Shown: one piece after another, positions 11,191-23,100 of the stretch
How the letters are laid out: the number at the start of each line of letters is the position of its first letter
Numbering within the stretch: position 1 is the stretch's first letter
Assembly (NCBI GenBank): GCA_902620405.1
Contig: CACNIC010000001.1
Coordinates: forward strand, 1-64,000
Direction: 5' to 3'
Origin: an uncultured SAR202 cluster bacterium
GTDB lineage: Bacteria > Chloroflexota > Dehalococcoidia > Lucifugimonadales > Lucifugimonadaceae
DNA length: 64,000 nt
Translations under genes and position numbers: made by a program
Notes under the pieces: generated by a model
Told to the model about the DNA's origin: nothing
The model's input: the letters and a program-made list of their open reading frames with translations, nothing else
The model's database searches: none

Positions 11191-11826
11191 ATGGCGGGAT
11201 TTTTACCAGATGATTTAGAAAATTATATTTCTGCGCATTCTGAATCAGGAGGTGATGTAGAGAAAGCACTTAGAAAAGAGACCCTTGATCTTGGACCTTC
11301 ATCAGGCATGATGTCTGGTGACTCTGTTGGAAATTTTTTAAAATTTATTGTCAAAACAAATAAGTGCAAAAGAGTTTTAGAAATTGGGACCTTCACAGGA
11401 TACAGCGCCTTGATGCTTGCATCAGAATTACCAGAAGAAGGGGAACTAATTACTTGCGATATAAATTCAGAAACATCAAATATAGCAAAAAAATATTGGG
11501 CAAAGAGTTCTCATGGTGAAAAAATTAAACTAAAGCTAGGCCCTGCGATTGAAACAATGGAAATGCTTACAGGGAAGTTTGATTTAATTTTTATTGATGC
11601 TGATAAGAATAATTATTTAAATTACTATAAAAAATCTAAAGAGCTGCTTAATGAAGATGGCATTATTATTATCGATAATGTTTTATGGTCTGGCAGAGTT
11701 CTAAAACCTGAGGATAAACAAAGTATCTCAATAGACAATTTTAATAAATTTGTACATAAAGATAAGGAATTTTGGAACACTATCGTTCCAATAAGAGATG
11801 GCTTAATGATAGCAACAAGGAGATAA
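11191..11826 (+). CDS. O-methyltransferase (SAM-dependent, family 3)
   Basis: LEIGTFTGYSALMLASELP, DLIFIDADKNNYLNYY, IIIDNVLWSG. Confidence 0.95.
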   Translation: MAGFLPDDLENYISAHSESGGDVEKALRKETLDLGPSSGMMSGDSVGNFLKFIVKTNKCKRVLEIGTFTGYSALMLASELPEEGELITCDINSETSNIAKKYWAKSSHGEKIKLKLGPAIETMEMLTGKFDLIFIDADKNNYLNYYKKSKELLNEDGIIIIDNVLWSGRVLKPEDKQSISIDNFNKFVHKDKEFWNTIVPIRDGLMIATRR

Positions 11827-11827
11827 A

Positions 11828-12976
11828 ATGAAAATTACAGATATACGAACAATTGTCGTTGGGAACCCATGGAAAAATTGGGTATTTGTTGTTGTTGAAA
11901 CTTCAGAAGGAATTGCTGGTTTAGGTGAGGCTACTGGAGGTTTACAGACAATGCCTAATAAAGAAGCGGTGGAAGAAATAAAACACTTGGCCATTGGAAG
12001 AAATCCTTTGGAGATATCGAATATTGTGGACGAAATGTATAAAGCTGTTATGTTAAAAATTACTCCGGCTATTTCAGCAATTGAGATCGCATGTTGGGAC
12101 ATATTAGGTCAGTATTTAAAAGTACCAATTTATCAATTATTGGGAGGAAAAGTAAGAGATAAGATAAAAGTCTATGCAAATGGCTGGTATTCAGGAGAAA
12201 GATCTCCAGAAAATTTTGCTAAAAAGGCTAAATTTCTTTCAAGCAAGGGCTATCAAGCACTAAAATTTGACCCTTTTGGATCTGAGCATCTAAGGCTAAA
12301 CAAAGAATCAGAAACATTTATAAAAAAAATTATCAGATCAGTAAGAGATGCTGTTGGCCCTGATGTTGAACTGATGATTGAAGGGCATAAAAGATTTAAT
12401 GTTTTTGAAGCGATTAAAATTTCAAAATGGTTGGATGATTTTGATGTTACTTGGTTTGAAGACCCTATTGATAATAATGACATTGATTCACTAATTTACG
12501 TTTCTCAAAACTCACCTGTAAGGATTATAGCGGGAGAAGGGTTTGATAAATACAAAGACTTCACGAGATTTGCATCATCCAATGCTACAGATATAGTCAA
12601 CCCTGAAGTTATAAAAATTGGTGGAATTGGTGGAGCAATTAAAGTAGCAAATATTTGTTCTTCCTTTGATGTAGATTTAGCGTTTCATAATGCAGAAAGC
12701 CCTTTAAAAACTATGACAAACTTACAGCTTTGCGGAGCAATAAAAAATATTTATATACAGGAATGCTTTGATGAATTTAACGAGGAATGGATTGAAGAAT
12801 TATTTCCTAATTATGAAAAAGTTAAAGAGGGGCATTTAACTATTCCAGATAGGCCAGGATTAGGGATATCAATTAATGAGTCGGTAGCAAAAGATCACCC
12901 TTACAATAAAAGCAATTTTTTAAGAATGTTTAAACCTGGATGGGAAAATAGAAAAGGAGCTAGCGGGTCAGAATAA
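11828..12976 (+). CDS. enolase superfamily protein (MR/MLE; galactonate dehydratase/cycloisomerase-like)
   Basis: ALKFDPFG, WFEDPIDNND, AGEGF, FHNAESP. Confidence 0.92.
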   Translation: MKITDIRTIVVGNPWKNWVFVVVETSEGIAGLGEATGGLQTMPNKEAVEEIKHLAIGRNPLEISNIVDEMYKAVMLKITPAISAIEIACWDILGQYLKVPIYQLLGGKVRDKIKVYANGWYSGERSPENFAKKAKFLSSKGYQALKFDPFGSEHLRLNKESETFIKKIIRSVRDAVGPDVELMIEGHKRFNVFEAIKISKWLDDFDVTWFEDPIDNNDIDSLIYVSQNSPVRIIAGEGFDKYKDFTRFASSNATDIVNPEVIKIGGIGGAIKVANICSSFDVDLAFHNAESPLKTMTNLQLCGAIKNIYIQECFDEFNEEWIEELFPNYEKVKEGHLTIPDRPGLGISINESVAKDHPYNKSNFLRMFKPGWENRKGASGSE

Positions 12977-13636
12977 ATTTAAAATTGAGCCTAATTCTTT
13001 TACGTGGTTAATTTCATAATCTGGCTTATCTTTTAAAGGGTAGTCTCTTCCCATTTTAACCCAAGCTGTTTTCATTCCAACCGACTTTGCGCCTATAATA
13101 TCTGTTTCTGCAGTATCTCCAACAAATAAAATTTCTTCGCATGCTAATTCAATTTTTTTTGAAGCTTCAATAAAAACTTCTTTACAAGGTTTATGACAAC
13201 CAAAATCACCTGAAACAATATAAAAAGGAGCCAATTTTCCAACACCTGACCGGATCATTTTTTCGTGCTGATACTTATATCCGTTTGTCAGCACCCCCCA
13301 AGGAAAATTTATCTCATTTAATTGCTCCAAATGATTATTTGCTTCAATATCAGGTTTTACAGAATTAACAATGGAATCCCAAAAAAAATCTACATAAAAT
13401 TTATTATCTTCCTTAAGATTAAAATTTTTTCTTAGCTCATTAAAAAGGTTTTCTTTTTCTGGAGACCATTTTGTTTTCTTGTCAGCACTTTTCATAATTT
13501 TAAAAAAAATATCGAAATCAAATTGAGCTTTATCTATAAATTTTTCGTAAAACTTTCTTGTAAATCCTGAATAAAAAGCTTCGTCTCTGCTAATAAGGGT
13601 GTCATCAAGATCATAAATTATTCCAGAAATTTTCAT
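12968..13636 (-). CDS. HAD-superfamily hydrolase
   Basis: YDLDDTLI, LTNGY, FVGDTAETDIIGAKSVGMKTAWV. Confidence 0.92.
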   Translation of the reverse strand: MKISGIIYDLDDTLISRDEAFYSGFTRKFYEKFIDKAQFDFDIFFKIMKSADKKTKWSPEKENLFNELRKNFNLKEDNKFYVDFFWDSIVNSVKPDIEANNHLEQLNEINFPWGVLTNGYKYQHEKMIRSGVGKLAPFYIVSGDFGCHKPCKEVFIEASKKIELACEEILFVGDTAETDIIGAKSVGMKTAWVKMGRDYPLKDKPDYEINHVKELGSILNLF

Positions 13637-14352
13637 CTCAAAGTAAAAGTTCTAAATGATTCAGCATACTTCATGTTATGCTTTTTTCCGTTTTCACTTT
13701 TCCACGCTCTTACTCTTTCAATCGCTTCTGGTGGCACTTGGCTAGTGTGGGCAGCCAAAGCTTTTAATGCTGTTTCCATATCTTCTTCAGGAATATCATT
13801 AAAATGATCCGCATCCTCTCTTGACATGACCCATACTTCTCTAACTTTATGAGGTTCAAATCCTTCTTCTAGTAATTCTGGAAAAGTGAGTCTATCTCTT
13901 GCAGTTGGATAAACAGAAGACAATGCTGCCTCACCAGCAGCAATATGGTCTGGATGCGAAGACCCATAATTTTGACCTAAAGTTCTAAATGGTGCAGTAG
14001 TTATTAATACATCAGGCTTATGCCTTCTTATTTCTCGGGTTATATCTTTTCTCAGTTCAAGGCTTGGTGTTAAATATGCATCAGGATACCCCAAATACTC
14101 AACAGCTTTTAGGCCTAGTATTTTAGCAGCATCCTCTTGCTCCTCATACCTAATTTCAGTTAGCCTTTCGGGAGTCATATTTGGATCATCACTTCCTTTG
14201 CTGCCATCAGTGCAGAGAACATAAACTACTTCCCAACCTTTTCTGCACCATTTAGCTACTGTTCCTGAACACCCATATTCTGCATCATCAGGATGAGCAA
14301 CGACTACCATTGCTTTTTTATATTCTGGATTGGGATTGCTATCTATTGGCAT
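13633..14352 (-). CDS. PIG-L/LmbE family deacetylase
   Basis: VVAHPDDAEYGCSGT, SSHPDHIAAG. Confidence 0.95.
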   Translation of the reverse strand: MPIDSNPNPEYKKAMVVVAHPDDAEYGCSGTVAKWCRKGWEVVYVLCTDGSKGSDDPNMTPERLTEIRYEEQEDAAKILGLKAVEYLGYPDAYLTPSLELRKDITREIRRHKPDVLITTAPFRTLGQNYGSSHPDHIAAGEAALSSVYPTARDRLTFPELLEEGFEPHKVREVWVMSREDADHFNDIPEEDMETALKALAAHTSQVPPEAIERVRAWKSENGKKHNMKYAESFRTFTLR

Positions 14353-14364
14353 TTCTTAACCTTA

Positions 14365-15072
14365 CTAATTTTTCTTTATTTTTAAAAAATTTTCTATTTT
14401 TTCTTTAATTCTATTTATTCTCCAAAAAGCTCCGATATGGCCCAAGCCGTCTAATTTCAATAATTCACTATCTTTAAACTTATCTGCGGAAGATTCAATC
14501 CAATTATAGTACGGATCTTCCGAGCCAGCGAATAACAAACACGGGTTTAAATAATTTGAAATTATATCTTCTGCTCCTTCCCATTCATCTTGAGCTTCGT
14601 TAGATAATTTTAATCCATTCAAATCAAATTTTTCTTTAACAATTGGAGAAAGGTTTTCTTCTTTATAACTAATAATTTTTTTATGAGAAGAGGGAGGCTT
14701 AGAGTGCATACCACCAATGATCATTGAATTTATTCTTTCATTATATTTCCTTATTAATTCATAACAAATTCTACCGCCCATTGAAAAACCAAATATTGAA
14801 AAATTATCAATATTATTTTCATTTAAAATTTTTATAATTACTTCTGATACATATGAAATATAATAATTTTCAATTTTATTTGGGCAAGAAGTTTTTCCGT
14901 GCCCAGTATAATCAAACATAATTAAAGTATTGTTTTTATTCAAAATGTCTACCCAGCCTGATTTATGCCAATGAGTTGTGCTACTCATATAGGGGTGGGC
15001 TAAAACAAGGGGTGGACCTTGTCCTTCAATCTCATAGTAGAACTCATTGTCTTCAAAATTAAAAATAGTCAT
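14365..15072 (-). CDS. alpha/beta hydrolase
   Basis: LAHPYMSSTTHW, IFGFSMGGRI nucleophile elbow. Confidence 0.9.
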   Translation of the reverse strand: MTIFNFEDNEFYYEIEGQGPPLVLAHPYMSSTTHWHKSGWVDILNKNNTLIMFDYTGHGKTSCPNKIENYYISYVSEVIIKILNENNIDNFSIFGFSMGGRICYELIRKYNERINSMIIGGMHSKPPSSHKKIISYKEENLSPIVKEKFDLNGLKLSNEAQDEWEGAEDIISNYLNPCLLFAGSEDPYYNWIESSADKFKDSELLKLDGLGHIGAFWRINRIKEKIENFLKIKKN

Positions 15073-15084
15073 TTAAAAAAATAT

Positions 15085-15753
15085 TTAATTATCATAAAGT
15101 TCACCTGATCTCATATTAAATAATTTGTCTCCAAATTTTTTCATTCTTTGATCATGAGTAGCAAGAACAACAGTTGTATTAAATTTTTTGCAAATATCCT
15201 TTATTTGCTCAAAAACAATTTCTGTATTAACTGAATCAAGCTGAGAGGTAGGCTCATCTGCCACTAAAATTTTTGGCTTTCTTACAAGTGCTCTAGCAAC
15301 AGAAACTCGTTGTCTTTCTCCTCCAGATAATTCATAAGGCCTATGGCTCATTCTATATTTTAAACCTAAAATTTCTAATATTTCTTCAGTTTTATTTTTT
15401 CTCTCCTTACCACCAATTCCCAAAATTCTTAAAGGCAATTCAACATTTTCATACGCTGACAACAATGGCATCAAAGCATGAGCTTGAAAAACCATACCTA
15501 TTGTCTTTCTCCTAAGCTCATTAAGTTGATTTTTTGAAAAGCTTTTTATTGAATTTCCACTAATCAAAACTTCTCCAGAAGAAGGAAGGTCAATTCCTGA
15601 AACCATATTCAAAAGTGTGGTTTTACCAGCACCAGAAGGCCCAGAAATAATTATAAATTCACCATTTTTAATCTTTAAACTTACATTTTTTACTGCATCA
15701 ATATCTCCACTTGGCAGACTAAAGGTTCTAGAAACTTTTTTAAGATTAATCAT
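15085..15753 (-). CDS. ABC transporter ATPase (LolD/MacB-like)
   Basis: GPSGAGKTTLLN, LSGGERQRVSVARALVRKPKILVADEPTSQLD. Confidence 0.96.
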   Translation of the reverse strand: MINLKKVSRTFSLPSGDIDAVKNVSLKIKNGEFIIISGPSGAGKTTLLNMVSGIDLPSSGEVLISGNSIKSFSKNQLNELRRKTIGMVFQAHALMPLLSAYENVELPLRILGIGGKERKNKTEEILEILGLKYRMSHRPYELSGGERQRVSVARALVRKPKILVADEPTSQLDSVNTEIVFEQIKDICKKFNTTVVLATHDQRMKKFGDKLFNMRSGELYDN

Positions 15754-16611
15754 TTATTTCTTCCTTTTTAAAATCTTATTAAGACTTATTTTTGATTTAT
15801 CAGAAGTTAGGCTTGCTTTAGAATCTATTCTTGATTTAGATAAAATTTCTTGAGGGATCTGAACTCCTCCAAAAGAATCAATTACTACATATTCATTTTT
15901 TGACCTTCTGCTTTTTAAAACTTCCTTAACAACTTTTCCATCTCTCATCCCAATAGACCTATTTACATGGTCTTCAATTTTAGGATCATGAGTAACAATT
16001 ACTACCGTGGTGCCAAAGTTTTTATTTACATATCTCATTTTTTCTAAAACCATGTCACTAGTTTCGTCATCTAGTTCGCCAGTAGGTTCATCAGCTAAAA
16101 GTAAAGGAGGTTGGTTAGCGAGTGCTACAGCAATTGCAGCTATTTGTTGTTCTCCACCAGAGATATTTTCCGGCAATCTTGTCGAAATAGAATCAAGATT
16201 CAAAAACTCTATTAGTTCTTTTACTTTCAACTTTCTTTCTTTGCCACTTAATTCCGATGCCATCATAGGAAGTTCAATATTACTAAATACGTCTAAATAA
16301 GGAACAAGATTTTTTCCTGTTTGCTGCCAAACAAACCCTACTTCTTTTTTTCTGTATTCAACGGCTTCTTTCTGGTTTATGCCCAAGAGATCAAATTCAC
16401 CTACATTAACATCTCCTGCAGATGGAGATTCATAGCCTGCTAAAATATTTAAGAGTGTCGATTTTCCACTACCTGAAGCGCCAACTATTGATAATAATTC
16501 TCCGTACTCAATAGCTAAATCTACACCTCTCAATGCAACTACTTCAAGGTCAGAAACTTTAAATATCTTATATAAACCTGTGCAGCTAATATGGTATTTA
16601 TCTTCCAACAT
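15754..16611 (-). CDS. ABC transporter ATPase (LolD/MacB-like)
   Basis: GASGSGKSTLLNILAG, ISGGEQQIAAIAVALANQPPLLLADEPTGELD. Confidence 0.96.
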   Translation of the reverse strand: MLEDKYHISCTGLYKIFKVSDLEVVALRGVDLAIEYGELLSIVGASGSGKSTLLNILAGYESPSAGDVNVGEFDLLGINQKEAVEYRKKEVGFVWQQTGKNLVPYLDVFSNIELPMMASELSGKERKLKVKELIEFLNLDSISTRLPENISGGEQQIAAIAVALANQPPLLLADEPTGELDDETSDMVLEKMRYVNKNFGTTVVIVTHDPKIEDHVNRSIGMRDGKVVKEVLKSRRSKNEYVVIDSFGGVQIPQEILSKSRIDSKASLTSDKSKISLNKILKRKK

Positions 16612-16617
16612 TCATCC

Positions 16618-19600
16618 TTACTTTAAATTAATCCTCATTGTATCGTTTATTGAAATTTTGAATACAGATAAAATCGTGTAGATTATTATCACCAAGAATA
16701 ACAGTCCAACAGATCCAAAAACAATCCCAAAATCAAACCACTCAACAGAGTTTATCATCGGAGGCACAAGAGAATTTGAAGATTCAGGGCTTATCAAATA
16801 TGGCATAACAGTTGAAGATAGCCTTGACCCCAATATTATGCCTAGTGCTAAAGCCAAGCCAATTACAAGAAATTGTTCAATTGCTATCAAAACTATTATC
16901 TGCATTCTTGAAATTCCGATACTTTTTAAAGTAGCAAATTCCAAGTTTCTTTTTTTGAATGAAACCCTTGAATGAATTAAGAACCCTACAACACTTACTA
17001 ATGTTACAGCACCAAATGAAATTAGAAGTAAAGTTTGCCAACCAGCAAAAACTAACGGATCTATTTTTTGACCTTCAAGAGATTTCTCATTGCTGAATAT
17101 TGAACCATAGGATATTTCATTACCCCTAAGTTCATTTACTACATTATTTAAAATTAAATCTTTGTTATTAATATTTTTTTGGTTCATGATCCAGATTTCA
17201 TTTGCCTGTTCATCTCCTTGTTTCTTCCTAATATTTGCGCCGTTAATTACATCAGTTAGTTCTGCAATTACAAAAGGTTCCGTGTCTGGGTATAAAGTAG
17301 GAAAGTAATTAACTGAATCAATAATTTTTATAGAAAACTCACTTGCCATTATTGTAACGGTAATAACATCACCAATTTTCGCATCAATATTATCTAAAAA
17401 GGTATCACTAACAATGACTTCGATTGGTTTGTCGGAATCATATTTTGAAAAGCCCCTTATCTGTCTTGTATCTCCATCAGTCCATTGGAACCTTAAAAAT
17501 TCTTTGGTGTCTTTTGTTAGTATCAAGTTGTCTGATAATGACTGAGATGAAGTATTCAAAATATTCCATTCATCATTAAAAAAGTATTCGCTCAATGTTT
17601 TTTCAGGTTTTGGTATCCCCATTTCAACAGAACCATCAATTGATAAAATTTTATGGAAATCTATTGCTCCGGGCTCTAATGCTTTTGATGGGGAGGTTAC
17701 AAAGATTGAGTGCACTGAAACAGGGTACTCTGGAATAAATGGTGCGTTTCTTGGGTCGTCTTTCTTTGTTATCCCAAACCATCTTCCGGTTCTTATGTAA
17801 GGGTCAAGCAGTTCAGGTTTAATTGGGGTTATTACGTCACACCAATAATCATCATTTGATCTAAAAAATTCTATATTTGCCATCATTTCTAAAGCACAAT
17901 CTGTTGCATTAAAATAAGCTGTGTAGAACCTGGAATTAGCGTCAGATAATTTAGCTGCAATAATTAAGTGGGGAGACCCACCGGCTCCATGATAATTTGA
18001 TACCCTTGATGGCTCAAGGATTAACCTCAATTGAATTCCAAGCAAATCAGCATCTTCATGCAATTCTATTGGTTCGTAATCTATTGAATTAATTTTAGAT
18101 GAAACTGAATTAAGGCTTTCTGTAAAGTCATCTCTCCAAAAAATATTATCATTTGAGAGCTTTTTTGAGTCAATAGATAGTAAAGTAAATGAAGGTCCTA
18201 GCACTGATGCCTTTACTCTTTCTGATGACCTATGCGCCTCAATTACATTTTCATTAAATGACAAACTATTTATGTTCTTGCTGTCACCATTCCATGGAAT
18301 ATTTAGTCCATCTATCCTGAATTCTGAACCAACCCGATAAGAAACTGTATCTTCAATGCTTCTATCTAAAGTTGCTTTAAAGCTTGATGTAAACATACCT
18401 AAAGCAGCTGCAAGAATTATCAATAGCGACATCCTAGAATATGTATTAGAGCTTCTTCCAATATGCCAAAGACTTAATACTACCCAGGAAGGAATAAAAT
18501 TTGATATGTATCTTAAAGAAAGCAACATTGATAATCCACGAATGAGTAAAGGAAAAATTCTCAATAACACTATACCTGCACCAAGCAAAATAAATGACGG
18601 CATTAATAAAATGATATTTGCAATAATGCTCTCACCAATTAGATTTTGAACAAAGACTGATTGTGATTGAGAAATTTGCCACATTAATAAAAGCGCCAAC
18701 AAAAGAAACCACATATCTAGATAATACTTTTGGATAAAGTTTGGCTCTTCTCTTTCATCAACAGAGGAGATTTTTAATTTGCTTCTTAAAAAGAAAAATG
18801 TTGGAATCACAACTGCAGAAAGTGACACTAAACCACCAAGGCCTGAAAACAAGAATGATGTAGATGTTATTCCAACATAAACATTACTGTCGTTTAGCAT
18901 TTCAGAAAGCCATGGAAGAAATGATGAAATTTTTATAGTTAAAAAAGCTACGTAAGGCCCAAGAATAGCTACTATTATGGCCATTATCAAAAATTCCAAA
19001 TTAAAAATTAAATAAATTTGCCTTAAGCTAGCTCCTCTTGAACTTAAAAAAGTTATCTCTTCTTTTTGGTCTTCAACTATTAAGCTGACAAGAGAAAATA
19101 CAAAGAAAATAATTACTACAGAAATAAGAATTAATATTGTTTTCATTGGTATAGCAGCAGTTGAAAGATTGCTATCAAACAATTCTAAAGATTCAATCAT
19201 CCCAGTATTAAATGAAAAATTGTCATATTTTGATGAGAGCAATGGCGGGCTGTCTACGATAATAGAATTAATTTTACTTACTTCAGTTGAATTTATTTTT
19301 TCTTCTTCAATATCAGTCATCCAAAAAAGGTCTGAGTCCATGCTTATAAATTTATTTCCTAAATTTGAAAGTTCGTTTATGTCCTTAATAATTAGATTTG
19401 CAAAGATGAATGAAGAATCTTCTTGGATGAAGTTATTTGAATAAAAATTATTAAAACTTTCATTTTTAGATAATGAAAAGAAACCAAGAACAATTACGTT
19501 GACTATTGGGTCAGGCTCATCCCAATAAGCTTCAATTTCCATTTTTTGGCCAGATGAGATATTAAATAGATTTGCAATATCTTTATCCATATAAATACCA

Positions 19601-20124
19601 ATCTCATTTTCGTCTGAACTAAATGAGGTTTGTTCAAAATTTATTAGATCTTTTTCATCAGCATCTTCAAAGAATGAAAAATAGTATCTTTTACAAATAT
19701 CAACGGCTGTGTTTTCTGATATTTGTTGAGAAGAATTACATAATGAAGATTGCCTAGAGGTTGCACCTTTTTCCATTTCTTCGCCTGTTTTGCCCCATTC
19801 TAGGGGGAGAAAAGTAGAAGTCTTTGTTCCATAAAAATTTTGATTTGCATATTTATTTAGCGGATTTGTCAGTGTAGCTTCTATATCATTCTTAAGTATT
19901 AAGTATTTTTCTCCCATCAATGGTTTTTCAGAAGAAGATATATTTACATTTAATTTTTCCGAAGAAATTTTAGATAATTCAAAATCTAAAGCAATATCTC
20001 TTAGTGAATCGAAATACATTATCGATCCCGACATGGTTGTGCTTGATAATAACATCCCAGCAAACACAACGGTAAGAAATTTCCATCTATGTAAATATCT
20101 TTTTAAAATTAGTCTTGATAACAT
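16618..20124 (-). CDS. giant FtsX-like ABC permease (1168 aa)
   Basis: FtsX-type TM blocks with large extracytoplasmic regions; adjacent ATPases. Confidence 0.88.
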   Translation of the reverse strand: MLSRLILKRYLHRWKFLTVVFAGMLLSSTTMSGSIMYFDSLRDIALDFELSKISSEKLNVNISSSEKPLMGEKYLILKNDIEATLTNPLNKYANQNFYGTKTSTFLPLEWGKTGEEMEKGATSRQSSLCNSSQQISENTAVDICKRYYFSFFEDADEKDLINFEQTSFSSDENEIGIYMDKDIANLFNISSGQKMEIEAYWDEPDPIVNVIVLGFFSLSKNESFNNFYSNNFIQEDSSFIFANLIIKDINELSNLGNKFISMDSDLFWMTDIEEEKINSTEVSKINSIIVDSPPLLSSKYDNFSFNTGMIESLELFDSNLSTAAIPMKTILILISVVIIFFVFSLVSLIVEDQKEEITFLSSRGASLRQIYLIFNLEFLIMAIIVAILGPYVAFLTIKISSFLPWLSEMLNDSNVYVGITSTSFLFSGLGGLVSLSAVVIPTFFFLRSKLKISSVDEREEPNFIQKYYLDMWFLLLALLLMWQISQSQSVFVQNLIGESIIANIILLMPSFILLGAGIVLLRIFPLLIRGLSMLLSLRYISNFIPSWVVLSLWHIGRSSNTYSRMSLLIILAAALGMFTSSFKATLDRSIEDTVSYRVGSEFRIDGLNIPWNGDSKNINSLSFNENVIEAHRSSERVKASVLGPSFTLLSIDSKKLSNDNIFWRDDFTESLNSVSSKINSIDYEPIELHEDADLLGIQLRLILEPSRVSNYHGAGGSPHLIIAAKLSDANSRFYTAYFNATDCALEMMANIEFFRSNDDYWCDVITPIKPELLDPYIRTGRWFGITKKDDPRNAPFIPEYPVSVHSIFVTSPSKALEPGAIDFHKILSIDGSVEMGIPKPEKTLSEYFFNDEWNILNTSSQSLSDNLILTKDTKEFLRFQWTDGDTRQIRGFSKYDSDKPIEVIVSDTFLDNIDAKIGDVITVTIMASEFSIKIIDSVNYFPTLYPDTEPFVIAELTDVINGANIRKKQGDEQANEIWIMNQKNINNKDLILNNVVNELRGNEISYGSIFSNEKSLEGQKIDPLVFAGWQTLLLISFGAVTLVSVVGFLIHSRVSFKKRNLEFATLKSIGISRMQIIVLIAIEQFLVIGLALALGIILGSRLSSTVMPYLISPESSNSLVPPMINSVEWFDFGIVFGSVGLLFLVIIIYTILSVFKISINDTMRINLK

Positions 20125-23100
20125 TAATTTGCCTTTTTAATTAATTCTGAAACTTTCATTCTTGTGGATAAAAGTGAAAATATTAATGAACAAGTAAAGT
20201 ATAAAATAGACAAAACTATTATTGCACCAATTACATTAATCCATGAAATTACTAATGTTTCAGGGAAGCTTGTCTTAGTGCTAATGTCCAGTGACATTAC
20301 TAGCTGGTTTAATATCCTAGAAATAAAAACCCCAGATGTCAGGCCAATTAAAATTGCTGAAATTATAACAACACCATATTCAAAAAATGACATCACAAAT
20401 CTACTTATTGGAGAAATACCAATAGCATCATTTATTGCATTATCTTGAGAAGATTGAATTTCATTAGCGATATAAAATCCAATAACTCCAATTGAGATTA
20501 AAATTATAAATGCCCATAAACTTATAATTGATATTCCTTTCCAGCTAATTACGGCATTAGCGGTTACTAGTGAATTTTGCTCTATTAAAGATTTGTCTTT
20601 AATAGTTGATAAAGGAAAATTTTCTTCAATATACATTGAGGAATTTTCTTGAAATCCATCATCAATTAAGACAACAAGTTCATTAGGTCTAAAGCTTTGG
20701 AGTTTAGTAAGCTCCATATAGTTTTTTAATAATTTAAGATCTGCAATTAAAAAACTATCGTATTTTTCAGAAGTTCCTGAAAAATAATTAATTTCTTTTT
20801 CTATTTTCATAGGAATATAGCTTCCGGAGGCATTAAAAATAAATTTTTCGCCTATCTCAATTTCTGTTTCTTCAATAAATTTATTATTTACAATTACTGG
20901 AATTCCCTGATCGTAATTACTTAGGTACATTCCTCTTATTCCTTTTGTAGACCCATTTCCAAGATTAAGTATTAGGCCTTCAGAGTTATAACTTATAGAG
21001 GAATCAAAACCTTCGGATGTGGGGAGTTCTGTCCAATTTAATGATCTATCAAATGGTATAGTTTTTACCAAATTATTATTAGAGTTTATCAATTCTATTG
21101 AGCTTAAATTAAGCTCAAAAGGTTTTGAATTATCTTCGCTGGAAGGCTCATAAACTTCAACAGCAATTAGTCTTGCAGGGTATTTAATATTTTTTAATTC
21201 CACTGAATTTATCGTCCACTTTTTTGACTCAATCTGACCAAGACTTACGGCAGTAATTCTTGAATCAGAACCTTTAACAACCACCCACAAAAATGAATCT
21301 TCTAAATCTTTATTAGCATAATTCTTAATATTAATTTTAGATATCTCTTCCTCAATTAATATACCTGGGCTGTATTCTTCATTGGTCCATCCAGAAAAAA
21401 CTATGCTTTTATTTTCATTAAAAAAATCGTCTCTTGACCAAGTTATATCTATTAAATTTTTATCTACGCCTAACAATTGTGATTCTGTACCAGATCCTGT
21501 TGTACCAATATTGCCAGTTAGGCTATTCATTTTCCCTACCTTGTTAACTCCTATTTGGAGATTTAAACCTTCAATATATTCATCTTCAATCCCAAATGGG
21601 CTGCTTTCGGAGATTCTAAAATCACTCATTGTAATGAATGAAGATTTATCTTTCTTACTTTTTTCTAAAGAGCCTTGCAAGCTTGAAATAACTATAAAAG
21701 AAGCAATTCCTAAGGAAATTATTAGGAAAAACCACATGTACCAACCTGAGTTCTTAGATAATTTTTTTGAACTCAAATATATTGGGGTAAAAGCAACTCT
21801 TCCAAAAATACCCAAAAGCCCAAACAATATTGGCAGAATTCTTATAAATAGCATTGCAAGAAAAATCATTAGCGCAGAAGGTATAAGAAGAAAAGTATAT
21901 TGACTTAAAGACGAATTTTCTCCAATTGAGCTTATAACCCTCATCCTTAATTCAAAGAAAATAAGAATAGCTCCTATGCCCAAAAAAATATCTAAAAAAT
22001 ATTTAGTAAAAACATTAGTCCTAATCTTTGAAACAACCATAGATAGTCTTTTTGAATTTACTAATTGATTATTTAATGAGACATAAAATATAAAACTAAA
22101 AAAGCTAGCAATAATTAGAAAACCAAATGAAATTAATGCAGAATTAATATTTATATAAAATATATCAATTCCTTTTGGATCAATTTTTAAATACTCCTTT
22201 ACTACCAAAAGGATTGTTAAATTACTTATGAAAGGGGCAATAATCATCACTGGAATTCCCAAAAATAACCATTCGTAAAAAAAGTATTTTACTACTCCAA
22301 ATTTTGAAACACCTCTAAGAAAAAGATAATTAATTTCTTCTCTTCTCTCCTGATTAATTAAGTATGAAAACATTATTAGTAATGTTGAGCTAAATATTCC
22401 TAACAAAGAAAAAATAATTAAAACCGGTGCCCTGACAAAGTTCATTTCTTTAATGGTGTTCTCAGTAATTCTATCTAGTTGTGTCAGGACAACTGCCTGA
22501 GGGAAAGAAATTAGCATATTATTTTCGAAATTATTTATTTTGCTCAAATAATTTGTTCTAATATTTTCTGTTAATTTTTTATGATCAATATCTAAATACC
22601 ACCAAGCCCTTACAGGCAACCCTTTGGTGAGTGGTTCCAAATATTCAAAGTAATCATTTTGATTCATTGCCAACACAAGTGGTAACTGACAAGTCATGCA
22701 TGGTGAGGGAGGTAAAAATAGCTCTTCATAGTAACCAAACAGTTCATTTTGATCAATTTCTTCGAAGTAACCTTCTATAATTAATTCTAAATTTTTGTTT
22801 TCTATTTTTTCTTCTTTACCATCAAGAAATTTATCTAGTTGCTCAACATTTAAAATTTCAAAGAATGACATTCCCTGCTGAATTTGTAAAATTGTTTCGT
22901 CACTAGAGTCTTTAAATAGGTCTTCTTTGGAGAATCCTTGAGCTTCATATTCCTTAATAAAACTCTTTAAGTTTTTTTTAGTTTCATTTAGGCCAGCGTC
23001 AAGGTTTTTTGAACCTTTTATTGAATTTGCAACTATCCTGTCTCCAATTTTAAGCCCAAGCTGATCTAATCTTTTTTTGGGGCCCGTTACTCCTATATAA

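Noticed and set aside
21382-21903. 173-aa + strand ORF
   Set aside because: Fully antisense to the FtsX-like permease, no SD or family signature; shadow ORF.
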